This document shows, in pieces, positions 35,563 to 45,281 of a stretch of DNA of 64,000 nt. Each line of letters starts with the position of its first letter. Within the stretch, counting starts at the first letter, position 1. The translations under genes were made by a program, and so were the position numbers. The DNA comes from Chondrus crispus (Eukaryota > Rhodophyta > Florideophyceae > Gigartinales > Gigartinaceae), in the NCBI RefSeq assembly GCF_000350225.1, contig NW_005179179.1, forward strand, positions 377,114 through 441,113, given 5' to 3'. A model generated the notes under the pieces. It worked only from the letters and a program-made list of their open reading frames with translations. It did no database searches and was not told the DNA's origin.

Positions 35563-36480
35563 TCAACGAACCACTTGCTCGTCGAAATGGTTTGAGAGCC
35601 GCATAATGACAGGCAAAGGAACGCCTGTGGCGTGTGCGGCGGATATGCCCCCGCTACGGAGGGATCTGGGCGTAAACTTCATACCGAGGGGCGGGACGGC
35701 TCCCGTTTCCGCGACTAGGGCACTGACCGTTCGGTTCAGGACGGCGGCTGGGACCGGCTTGGGCCCGGATTGGTCAGGGAACAGGTATCCAGAGGGGGGC
35801 GCCGCTTGTAGCAAACGTTGAAACAGGACCAGTGCAGGATCGGCTGGGCCGGTGACTGGCACTCGAAGCTCAATGCGCGGAACGACACCTGTCGCCGCAT
35901 ACTTGAACTTGCGAAGCTGTAGCTCCACGACTGATTCTCCAACGCGGACATCAGCAGCCAGTATTTCCCGTACGCTACCCGGGCGTGCGCAAATCAGAAA
36001 GTTGACAGCCAGGAGGACCAATGCCCGCATGGTGGTAGCCGTCGCCGTGGTATCGGTTAGAGATGGAGGGAGGGCGATGGCCCGACGCAGTGCCAGGGCG
36101 GCAACAGAAGAAGGGAGAGGAGCGGAGCGTATAGGGGCTCCAGTAGCCCGCCGGACGTCCTGAGTACGGTACCCCCGACGCGTAGGCAGGACTAGAGGGT
36201 GGTCCGTAGGAGACTGGATGCCGTTTTGTCGATGCCGGGCGGCTATTTCTGCAACGTAAGGTCGGAGAGAGCTCCCTCTTACTGTGCTGCTTTGAAACAG
36301 CGACCCGATGTAGCTGCACACGGTAGTCGGATCGGGAGGTAGGGCTCGTAGATCACTGAGTCTGCAGTATTTGGCAAAACGCTCCCACAGGCCTTGATAA
36401 TTGCCCCGAGTGGAGAGGGAGTATCCCCGAGATAAGAGCTGGGCTGCCGCTGTGGCGCCCGTAGCGGGAGGAATCAGAAG
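35563..36480 (-). pseudogene. Tyrosine recombinase of the Ngaro-like element, truncated by a nonsense codon before the catalytic Tyr
   Basis: The frame is open from about 36480, overlapping the end of the RT-RNase H ORF in the -1 register, with no early ATG. It contains a core-binding region (STRGNYQGLWERFAKYC, LPPDPTTVCSYIG) and catalytic motifs LICARPGSVREI (Arg I) and FTPRSLRSGGISAAHATGVP (box II, Arg at the usual HxxR position). It stops at TGA just after HFDEQVVR. Reading past the stop gives HYLDP, where the nucleophilic Tyr would be. A CGA-to-TGA change is the simplest explanation. The overlap suggests the recombinase was made by frameshifting from the RT ORF. Confidence 0.8.
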
Positions 36481-38450
36481 CCGGGCTGCTCGATAGCCCG
36501 CGCTAGCCCACCGCCGCGCGCGTATTTTTCGAAGCTAAACGCGACGGTCGCCCATCCCGACGTGAGGTTTAACGCCGGGCGTAGCTCTTGCGCCCTTACA
36601 CCGTCCCGGATGAGGCCCTGGTACCACTGTTGCCCGTTCCATTGCGAACTGAGCATGACTCCGCGCCCGAGCTGATGAAGAGGCCTTGCCAATAATGGTA
36701 GCAAGGCCGGCCGTGGTAGGACTAGTGGGCGCGTATTGCGCGGGATGTAGCTCGGTAGCTCGTTGCCGTCTATAACATACAGCGTACGCGAGAAGCGTCG
36801 CTCGAGGAGCCTCACGGCGGGTGAAGGAATGAACCATGCGTGACTGTCTCGACGGCGAGACAGTCGGTCGGCCCAGGTATTCAGTACCGACGGGATGTGC
36901 CTTGTAGAAATGGTAACCCCTTCCATCTCGCATAGCGCGCGCAGCTCTCGAAGTCGCGAAAGCAAGCGGGGCGAGCGGGATGTAAGGTTGCGCACGACGT
37001 GCATCGTCACCATGGAGTCGGTGATGATCTCCACCGAGCGACGGCGGGCGTATCGCACGAAGTGCTTCAACGCGTAGAGGGCGGCGAGCACCTCTAGTTT
37101 GCTGATGTGTGCTCCCTCGTGCGTCGCGTCGAAGAATCCAGCCGCCGGAACTAAGCCATTCCAAGCGGCCCCCCAGCCGCTCATGGAAGCGTCCGCGTAC
37201 ACGATGGCCTCTGGTCGTGACCAGAGCTCCCGCCCAAGGTAAGGGTTTGAGCTGAGACAGGCCCACCACCTCAGATCGCGTATACCGGCATGTGACACTC
37301 TCACGCTCCCTGTGACGCGCCTGAGCTGTTTGTGTGACCTGGCGCCTTCCAATTGGCGACCTGATACGTGACCCTGACAGATCACGTTTGTCATATCTGC
37401 TTTTCCACTTAAAGTTCGGACGGGACGGTGATGCTGGTGACACTGATGACATACCTTGACTGCGTCGAAGAGCTCGCGCAGGCGCAGACGCGCGTCCACT
37501 ACAGCCAGACTGCGTGAGTTGCCGATGCCCGCGAACCTGCGGATGTCCGAGACCCGCAATCGCCGTTTGTGCTGTGATGCGTATCTCAGCAGACGTCTGG
37601 CCTCCTGTTTGACCTTGCGCAACTTTCCTGCGCTTAGCACGAACATCGCTCGTTCGGTATCCACTACAATTCCAAGGATTTCTAGGCGGCGAGTCTCCGA
37701 AAAATCGCACTTTCCGGGGTGGAGCGATAGCCCGAGCCTGCGGAAGAGAGTCGCCATTTCCTGCCCAAATCTTACCATGTCTTGTACTGTAGCTGGGCCT
37801 AATGTGGAGCTGCGAGGCGCTCCGAAGAAGTCGTCTAGATAGCTGAATATTCTGTGGCCCTGTCCTCGGGGATGCGTAACTACCGGCCGCATGGCCTTCG
37901 TGAAGAACTACGGCGCCACGGATAGCCCGCAGTTCAGGCACAATTGCAGGTACACCTGTCCATCGACCGCGAATGCCAGGCGCCATTGGTTCGCCCCTCG
38001 GATCCTCAGGTGGTAGTATGCGTCGCTTATGTCTGCTTTGAAGAGTGAGTCCTTCGGTTGCAGAGACGTTGCCAGATCCCCGAGCTGGTCCATACGGAAC
38101 GTCCGATCTTGCAGGCAAGCGTTAACGTGGGTATAGTCTACGACCAGCCGTAGCTTCTTGGCTGTGCTCGTCACGAAGGCGGGAGAGACGAACCCCTTCT
38201 GAAGCAGAATCTTCTGTTCCTTTTGATTGGCCTTTCGAATGTACCCTAGCCCGTGCCAACGCATTACCTCCTTGACGGCGAACGTCTCGTGATTCGGATC
38301 GAGGTTGTACATTGAAATCCGCTGGAAGGCGGGTGGTCTGGTCCATGGTAGCTGAAGCCCGAAACGCAGCTGCCTTATCAGCCAGGGAGTTGCGCCTATC
38401 TTCTCCCATTCCTCGAACGATGCGCCGACTTGCACGAAAGGTGGAGTCAT
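36474..38450 (-). pseudogene. Reverse transcriptase-RNase H of the Ngaro-like element, one amber codon
   Basis: Open from ATG 38450 to 36474 except for one in-frame TAG (about 37905) in the sequence GLSVAP-stop-FFTKAM, where related RTs have Trp (TGG to TAG fits). RT motifs: LRLVVDYTHVN, the ADISDAYYHLRI motif A Asp, HRIFSYLDDFFGAP motif C, and LHPGKCDFS. RNase H: VYADASMSGWGAAW (Asp), ISKLEVLAALYA (Glu), IITDSMVTM (Asp), HIPSVLNTWADRLSRR (Asp). All catalytic residues are present. The start overlaps the gag stop as ATGA. Confidence 0.85.
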
Positions 38451-39483
38451 TGGTTTCCTCCCCTCGTGCTGCCGTCTTTTCCCTTGCCACTTCCAGCCGC
38501 GTTAGGTTTCTTCCTGCCACTGCTGCGTCCGGGCTGAGTTCCGGAACGAGGCTGCGTCTGACCGGGGGTACTGCCGCCGCGGGGCTTGACTGAGCGACGA
38601 CCAGCCTGATTGGCAGCTTGCCTGATGGCCCACTTCCGTTGGTGGGTGAATGCCTGGCGCCCGGCTGCGCTGTAGGCGGCCGGTGGGTCAATATAGGCTG
38701 ATAAGAGGTCTGGATCGGCAACGCCTGAAGCCCCTTGTTTTCCGCAAAGTACTTCGTATCTCGAAGCTGCGAGCTCGTACGTTCCAAAGACGGCGACCTG
38801 TGCGTCTGAAATCCTTCTGAGGGCCTCCGAGATTTGTTGTTTGGCGTCTTCTGATAACCCTTCGAAAACTTCGGCCAGAGAGTAGAGTTCTCCAAGTGCC
38901 TCGTGCAGGGTGTTGTTGATGATAGTGGCGTAAACGGCGGTGTTGTAGAGGTTCCCTGCCTCCTCAAATCTCCCAACGCTGACACTGACACTACCGGTGC
39001 CAAAGGTTTGGTAGTGCTCGATTGTTTCCGGTTTTGAATCCGACGGGGAGTAGAGGAGAGAACCTCGCCGGAATGACGAAGCGAGGGGCGATGAGCTTCC
39101 TTCTGTTGAGTCGATGCCAACTGTTGCTAAATGCGGCAAGCCTTGTCTCGGCGGGGTCGGCTTCCGGGACTCGAAATCCGCGATGCGGGCTTCGTCTGTG
39201 TCCTTTGCGTAGGACTGCTGCGGTTCGTCGATGGGGGCTGTCCCCCTATTTTCTGGGATCTGCTGGGCGGGGACTTGAGATGTCCCGCATGCACTGCCGT
39301 GCTCTCTGCTTGGCCAGGTGTTGCGGCCGGCTGACCGGAAGGAGCAGCTCCTGTTCCTCTTGAAGTGACATTCGCCTGAATCTGGAGAGCAGCAGTGATA
39401 ATAGCCTGTAACGAGCTTAATTGCGCGTCACTGAAGGGTGCCGGGGACTGTTCTGGTGCCTGAGCAGCCTCTTCGTCGACCAT
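38447..39483 (-). pseudogene. Gag-like ORF of the Ngaro-like element, in two overlapping frames
   Basis: ATG 39483 starts a Pro/Ser/Gln-rich frame ending at 39127 (MVDEEAAQAPEQSP...). The frame 39139-38447 continues in another register with GTGSVSVSVGRFEEAGNLYN, helix-rich ALGELYSLAEVFEGLSEDAK and a basic Gly/Ser/Arg-rich tail. The second frame has no ATG of its own, so either one indel or a programmed shift joins them. No zinc knuckle is seen. It ends in an ATGA overlap with the RT frame. Confidence 0.6.
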
Positions 39484-39565
39484 ACCTGGGAACGGTACTC
39501 TGCCAGGTTAATGTGTCAAGCCGCCGTGGTTTTCACGGGGAAATCGTTCTCGAGTCTCGAGACTT

Positions 39566-39753
39566 GAGAACCGATTGACTGGCGATCACGGTTCGCCGAC
39601 AAGCGGGTCGTGCCGCTCTGCTGTGACTGTGCGATACGACGGCGAGCCCGTTTGTGACTCCGTCCCTGCCTCCTTACAAAGGCGGCTCGCTGTCCACTCC
39701 TCGTGGCGCTCTCAATAAATTACAGTGTGATTAAGAGAAATACAGTGTCGTAA
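39566..39753 (-). repeat. Split direct repeat A1 (188 bp), 5' edge of the Ngaro-like element
   Basis: Near-identical to 35198-35385. A 26-nt palindrome (39546-39571, 12-bp arms, one mismatch) straddles its inner boundary. Confidence 0.85.
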
Positions 39754-39853
39754 ATGATTGTGTTTTGGCGCTTTCAGTATAGTGCCATTTACGCAATAGT
39801 GCCGTATGTTGAGGTCTGTTCCGGTATAGCACTATTGCGTGGGACCCCCTGTA

Positions 39854-42800
39854 CTGTACTCCAAAAGGTATCATACGTCTGGGTCAAGCAGAATGCACTT
39901 GTCCGTTAACTTTCACTCACAGAGCCAATTTGGTGTGCAGGTGCAATTGAGAAATTGATTTCCGTCATCGACGTGCCTTGCGTTCCTAGAATCGGCCGTT
40001 GTTCTATGTTAATTTTAAAAGAAAAATGATCTGGGTTGCTTCCCCACTTCCAAATTGCTCAAAATTTGTGGCTTGTGTGGGTCAGCGTAGCGCCACGCTG
40101 GGTATTACGGCCGTGCGCTGGAACGCACACCTCCCAGAAGATATATATGGACGTTTTTTGCAGTTTAACGGATCGCCACTTCTTCCAAGAGCCCTTCCCC
40201 CCCACTCCCGATTTGGGGGCTCCACGCCGCCGGCGAAGACAAACAGCATCTAACTTTGGAAAGTCTGAGCTCCAGACTGACAAGCACAATGTTCTCGTGA
40301 GTGTGCCGCACGATGCTTCTCGCCACTGGAGGAGGAAGAGTGCCATGTTTTGACTCTTTCTTCTGAGGAGTGCATAGGCAGCGACATCCTTTGGTCTTAA
40401 CTTTGGGAGAGCGCTCAGAATTACTTTCCGCACCTGAAGCAAAAGATGTGTGGACGTGAGAGCTTGGTGATGTCCTTGCCGTGGTGACAGTGAAGCGGGG
40501 TTCCAGCCCCTGTGGTCAGCGATAAGGGCAACTTGGTTACTTCTCGATCCGTCCGCATCGCCATTCTTTTATGTTTGGGGAAATCACAATTCCGACCTCA
40601 CGGCACTCCGCTTCGCAGATGGGCAAGCACCTTTTCGTCTCAAGGCCTACATTTCTTGTTGCTGGGTCGCTTTTCGCTTTCATCGGAGAGAAAATACGGA
40701 GGTCTACTACGTACTAATGGCGATTGGTGGAAAGAATCGTTTGCGAGGTTAATGTGTTTCGCGGAGTAGAGGAAGGTTCGCTTCCGGTTCTGTTGCGGCT
40801 GCTCCGATTGATTTGGTTGCCCTGTGCACGTAGAAGTGTAGTAGAAACCGTTTCCAAGACCGCGAACATTCTTCAAGTCCTTTCCATGAGGTGAGCAATA
40901 GCACCGCTCGAGAATGGGAAGTAGACGCCAAGTGAAGTTACCTGACGTCCACATCCCACACTCGCACGGTTCTATTACTCATTTTGGGGAGTGCATGTAT
41001 ACGGGCGGAGATCAAGGAAGTGCATGGGGTTCCAGTATGTCTAGTCATTGCTTCACCAATTTGTTATAACGGTATTCATGCCTGCTGCTCGTCTACATCC
41101 CTGGCGTGGTGAGCTGTGGTGAGCGGGTCCTCCTCAACGTCACAACTTGTTCTGGTATGGGCTTGAACTACCGTGCAGAGTTGGCGAATAATGATTAGAC
41201 ACACTGGTGAGGGGCCTCAGTTGTAAGAAGTTGAGACCCCGAATAAGTTTCCGAAACGCTCGTGATTTAGTCGGGAGACGTTAGCTAGAAGACTGTAAAG
41301 TTGTCCGCAGGTTAGATCTTGTTTGCTCAGCACAGTGACAGTCAGCGCGGCTACGTGAGATTTTGTAGACTGCATATACAGATACAGCGGGGGGGAAACA
41401 TGACTTGTATCAATCAACAGCTTCTTTCGTAGACACGCAAGTGACTCTCTATTTCTGAAACAGATGACACGCTCTCCCTGGTCAACCACGGAGCGTCTGT
41501 GATATCAAGGGCTTCACAAAGAAGAGGAATTGTATGTCGCAATTGGATGGGAAACAGTTGCTTGCAATGTCATTCGCCGAGCGAAAAGAGGTTTACTGGA
41601 TGTGTTTGGTAGGCGAAACGAAAGGGTGACGGGGTGAAGGGGCGGGCGCTGATGGTGACGCACTTCAAATTTTTGAATTCTTGATCCTACACTACTGTAC
41701 AGTGCGTCAATATCGCACTATTTGGCAAAATGGCCGGGGGTGCGTTCTTTCGAGGGGTCTACTGCCGCGGGAACGAGAGTACACGTGCAAATTAAGGGCA
41801 GTGCACACCCATCCCGAGACAGCGGGAACCATTCTCAGAGTGCGGCATCAGACGGCGCAAAGGCCGGAATCCTTTAGGACAGCTCCTTTTGCTTTCTGTT
41901 GTGTATGAGAAGTCCGTAAGATCTCCGTAAAGGAACAAGTCTGGCGCCAGATTACGTGTGGTGGTGTCAAGACCACTGAACAGGCGGGCCGCAACACTAA
42001 CTTTTGGAGAAGAAGACTCAAAAGATACACGCTGTGTAAACGAAGGTGTTTGCATCTTTGGTGTACTGTACCCTTGGGTACAGTATTGTGTGCAAGCATT
42101 ATGTCTGCGGACTGTCAAGTATTTGACGCTTTGCCGCATCTTAGGTCGGCAAAGCGGATACCCTCGTAAAGTTTATGCGTAATGATAAACGTATTGTGAA
42201 AGATGGATGCATCACGGCCAGTAGAGCAATAAGCGTCTACTACTGAGGAAGGAGAGAGGGTGGTCAACTGGGACGGAACCTTCGAATGTACAAGCAGATG
42301 AGTTTGGCTCGCTGATGCATGGATGAGAAGGGGTAGATCCGTGCATGATTTACAGTATTGTACAGTATTAATTGTACAGTTAATTACAGTATGTTTCGCC
42401 TGTTGGCGAATCATACTGTATTATTCCATTAAAATGGAATGTGTCCATCTCCCTGGGACTTGTCATGAGAGCCATACGTGCACACGTAGCACACGCATGA
42501 CAGCGCAATTAGATCATCTTTATTCACCGCCGTCTCACTGATCCCTCCCATTCCCTTATAAGGTAGAGACACGATAGGCATACTGTAGTAAACGGAGGCA
42601 TCGATCTTGCACCACAGGACTGGCGCAGAAGCGCAGGGGTGGGGTCCAGCGGCCTCTTTGAGAGACATAAGGGGTGAAGGGTGCATTGCTGTCAATACAG
42701 AGCTTACGCAAACGAGAATTTCAGCAATACAAATGCAGAAATTCTGCATCATCAATTGCTGAAACCCATTTCTGAAATTTTTGTGAACACTTTTCTAAAA

Positions 42801-43060
42801 TGTTTACGCCAAACGTAGACTTTCAAAGATGGGAGTATTAGACGAAAAGGGCATGCAGTACAACTAGACACTGTAGAGTGGTACCATCGTCGCAACGACG
42901 GTGATCGAGGTAGCCGTCGATTGCACGATGGGGCGGGGGAGGCAAAAGGACCATCGCACAGCTTTGGTGAGACGTTAAAAAGTCCCTTCGCAAGTCACGT
43001 TCTGCAATTCTGTTTGCAGACGATCCACACGACTCCGCATTCTGTCACACCACAGCAACT
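39854..43060. other. 3.2 kb without a recognised gene; several palindromes
   Basis: Frames up to 135 codons occur on both strands (for example 40059-40442 minus, 40640-40954 minus, 41792-42139 minus), but none shows a motif I know and they overlap one another. Notable structures are a 22-nt palindrome (42064-42085), a 10-bp-armed inverted repeat (42127-42136 with 42147-42156) and the twin palindromes 42385-42440. No RNA gene found. Confidence 0.35.
42385..42440. repeat. Twin palindromes, 16-bp (one mismatch) and 8-bp arms, 2 bp apart
   Basis: TACAGTATGTTTCGCC (42385-42400) is inverted at 42405-42420 with one mismatch. ATTCCATT/AATGGAAT follows at 42423-42440. Same abutting layout as the longer pairs. 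Confidence 0.75.
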
Positions 43061-44162
43061 CTTAATTTGGCAATGAAAATGGCACATGCTATCAAGGACT
43101 ATCAAGATTACATGTTTGCGGAGAGTTTGTGTGCGTTTCAGGTTGCGGGCGGCCCCCCCACGCCACCGCCCGCTTCCTCCCTCTCGCGGGTAACCGCAGC
43201 AGCCCGCGTCGTAGCATTCCCCGCTAATCTAGACCTCCATCACGAAGTGCCTCCAGCTCCCGACCAGACGCTCAACTCCCTGAACGGTTCGCTCCCGCTT
43301 GCCACCTTTGCGCCCGTGTCAGACCGCGCTTTCCGGTGCTGGTAACGCCATCGCGCTTGTGTAGCACTGTCCCTCGCCGACTCCGCGCTTCCGCTTCGTC
43401 CCGCCCGCCATTTGCGGCAGCCCCTCCCGCCGTCTCCCTCGCCGTCTCACCGTGCAGAAAATCAACGGCGCTGTCAGGCAGGGTACAATTTACGCAATGG
43501 CACCCGACTCTACCGCAAGCGCGACGCAACAGCTCGCTAGCGTCGAGTTCCACAAGGCGCTATCTCCCCACTTCCAGCGCCTCTCTCACATGGGCCCGCC
43601 GTTTTCCGCCTCGCCGATGCGACGAAGCAGCTCCTGGGCGCGCCGTTCGTGCGCTGTGAGCCTGTCGTGCGACTCCTGCGCAAAGTTTGCGAGACACGTC
43701 CTGAGCTGTTGAAACTGGTCTGCGCCTGCACCACGAGGCTCTCCCGTGGGGAGAGTGTGCGCGAGCGGGTCGGCGAGCTCGTCGCTCCACCCGGCCTCCC
43801 GTTGGGCCATGGCCCGCGTGCTGTTCGCGTCGGTTGGACGCGCTGTGCGATGAGGCGATCGGCGTGAGGAAGGCCGGGAGGGAGACGAGTGTGAGATGCG
43901 TAGGGAGATGAAGAAAGTGAGGCCGTTGGCAAGGTTAATGGCGGCGACGTTGAACGCCGGGTTGTCGCACGTGAGGACAGAATTGAGGGTGGAGGCGGCT
44001 AGGGAGACGGCAGAGATACTGGAGGCGGGGAAGGTGGGAGGGAAGGTTGTGTTTGGCGGAGAGCGGAATCCGATGGAGGCGCTCAAGGAACTGGTAGGCG
44101 TTGTTAAGTCTGACGAGGCGAGGGTAAGGGTGACACAAGCGGTGGCGGCAACGAATTGGTAG
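43061..44162 (+). pseudogene. GC-rich coding-like fragments of unknown function
   Basis: Two frames look protein-like on the plus strand. Up to 43867: LADATKQLLGAPFVRCEPVV, then RLLRKVCETRPELLKLVCAC and SRGESVRERVGEL. Then, in a different frame, 43896-44162: VRPLARLMAATLNAGLSHVR, VEAARETAEILEAGKVGG and NPMEALKELVGVVKSDEAR. Both are Ala/Leu/Arg-rich and predicted helical. An upstream piece (43067-43341) starts MKMAHAIKDYQDYMF and becomes Pro-rich. A register change near 43870 separates the pieces, so this is a broken gene or one with an unrecognised intron. A minus-strand frame (43586-44086) overlaps and I treat it as a shadow. I recognise no family. Confidence 0.35.
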
Positions 44163-44382
44163 CCTTGTGTCGCTGTGTATCATGCATGTATCCTATCAAA
44201 CTACCGCCAATTACACGACACCTGTCCCTATCATTTCTCACAACCATGCTGAAATTCTCTTCACTAAAAACTCACATTTCGGCAATTTTTGTCACGACTT
44301 GATTGCAGAATTCTGTATATGCAATTTCAGTGTAAGGTTTTTTGCAGAATTGTTTGCAGAAATCTGCAGAATCCGGTTTGCG

Positions 44383-44405
44383 TAAGCTCACTATTAGTGA
44401 GCTTA
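44383..44405. repeat. Perfect palindrome, 11-bp arms
   Basis: TAAGCTCACTA inverted around one base. It lies 10 bp left of the 32-bp-armed palindrome that follows. Confidence 0.8.
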
Positions 44406-44415
44406 AATAACAGTG

Positions 44416-44491
44416 AAATCATCCGTTGGCTAACCCACACCTGTTGATGTCAACACCTGTCAACAGGTGTGGGTTAGCCAACGGATGATTT
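44416..44491. repeat. Perfect palindrome, 32-bp arms, 12-nt spacer
   Basis: Bases 44416-44447 are exactly inverted at 44460-44491. This is the longest perfect inverted repeat in the window. The spacer repeats CAACACCTG-like sequence, so the hairpin could extend imperfectly. Confidence 0.9.
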
Positions 44492-45201
44492 GTGACATCA
44501 CAAGCCAATCGTGGTGAGCGCAGTGCTGGCAATAGCAGCTCGCCCGGCAACCCCGCACCTCCCCAAATGAATCCCGATAACTCTCGACTTGCAAAGTGCC
44601 ATGGGCGGCACCGTATAGTGCTGTTACTTCAAGCAAATACAGAGATGTGCGTACGAGAGGGAGGCGTCAACAGCGTATATGTCTATACGTATAAAACATT
44701 TTCGCCATGGTGTGTAAGAAGATTCAGGAAGGAATTTCTATCTCTACGAACGAGTAGCGGTCTCCGAGTGACACTTTTGGGCGTCGGTACAGCCGATAAT
44801 TTCACGATGCTAACTTGGATGACAGCAACAGTCAGCCTGCCAAGCAAGTAGCATGCGCCAACTGCTTGTGCAATACAATTGGGATACAACAAACACAACC
44901 TTCGGCTCCCAATTCTTTCAGTCGTACTTATTTAACATTGTATTTTGCGGTATGCACTTGTCGAGGTCGCCACGAAAGCATGCCAACTTACGCGATGCCA
45001 ACTTACGCGATTGCTTTTGCATGGGTATAAAATAATGGATGTTGTTATCGTTACCTCGAATGCTGCTGCTCGTAGATGGTACAATGACTGAAATCTACGA
45101 CTCTCTACATTGGATCGGCCTGTCCAAGATGCATCATATTCCCCACATACTTTAGAACATTGAACGCCAAGCGCCACTGCTGTCGGTCCCTACCAAGGTA
45201 A

Positions 45202-45209
45202 TATAAAAA
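45202..45209 (+). promoter_or_regulatory. TATA box of the dead secreted-protein gene
   Basis: TATAAAAA about 80 bp upstream of the ancestral start codon. The intact paralogue has TATATAAG at a similar distance. Confidence 0.6.
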
Positions 45210-45281
45210 GGGCAACCAAAGCCCTTCGACTTAGAGCTACTCTTGACACTCATCGGCACCGCCCTAACGTCACAAAGCATC

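Larger units (their letters stand above)
35007..39753 (-). mobile_element. Ngaro/DIRS-like tyrosine-recombinase retrotransposon (about 4.75 kb)
   Basis: On the minus strand the order is repeat A1 (39753-39566), gag-like frames, RT-RNase H, tyrosine recombinase, repeat B1 (35415-35382), repeat A2 (35385-35198) and repeat B2 (35040-35007). That is the split direct repeat layout of Ngaro-type elements. There is no D-D-E integrase and no protease. The two 188-bp A copies differ at only about five visible positions, so the copy is fairly young. It sits inside a TIR element. An unexplained 157-bp stretch separates A2 from B2. Confidence 0.8.
34833..39851. mobile_element. Small TA-flanked TIR element (MITE-like), split by a retrotransposon
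   Basis: The left end CAGGGGGGGTCGCGCAATAG (34833) and the reverse complement of the right end (CAGGGGGTCCCACGCAATAG, ending 39851) are TIRs. TA at 34831-34832 and 39852-39853 is the target duplication. A repeated ACGCA.TAGTGCTAT motif lies inside both halves. Only about 275 bp belong to this element (34833 to about 35006, and about 39754-39851). The rest is the Ngaro-like insertion. TA target and CAGG ends suggest a Tc1/mariner/pogo-mobilised MITE. Confidence 0.7.
44163..45200. other. Intergenic; twin palindromes, short tandem repeat, upstream region of a secreted-protein gene
   Basis: Holds the palindromes at 44383-44491 and a 15-bp tandem duplication (GCCAACTTACGCGAT twice, about 44981-45010). 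No gene recognised; a 119-codon frame (44492-44851) has no motif. Confidence 0.4.

Noticed and set aside
36535-38118. 527-codon minus-strand open frame
   Set aside because: It lies inside the RT-RNase H gene in another register, has no RT or RNase H motif, and its length is explained by the GC-rich coding sequence around it.
43586-44086. 166-codon minus-strand frame
   Set aside because: It overlaps plus-strand frames with better protein-like composition and shows low-complexity Ser/Pro/Arg content typical of an antisense shadow.
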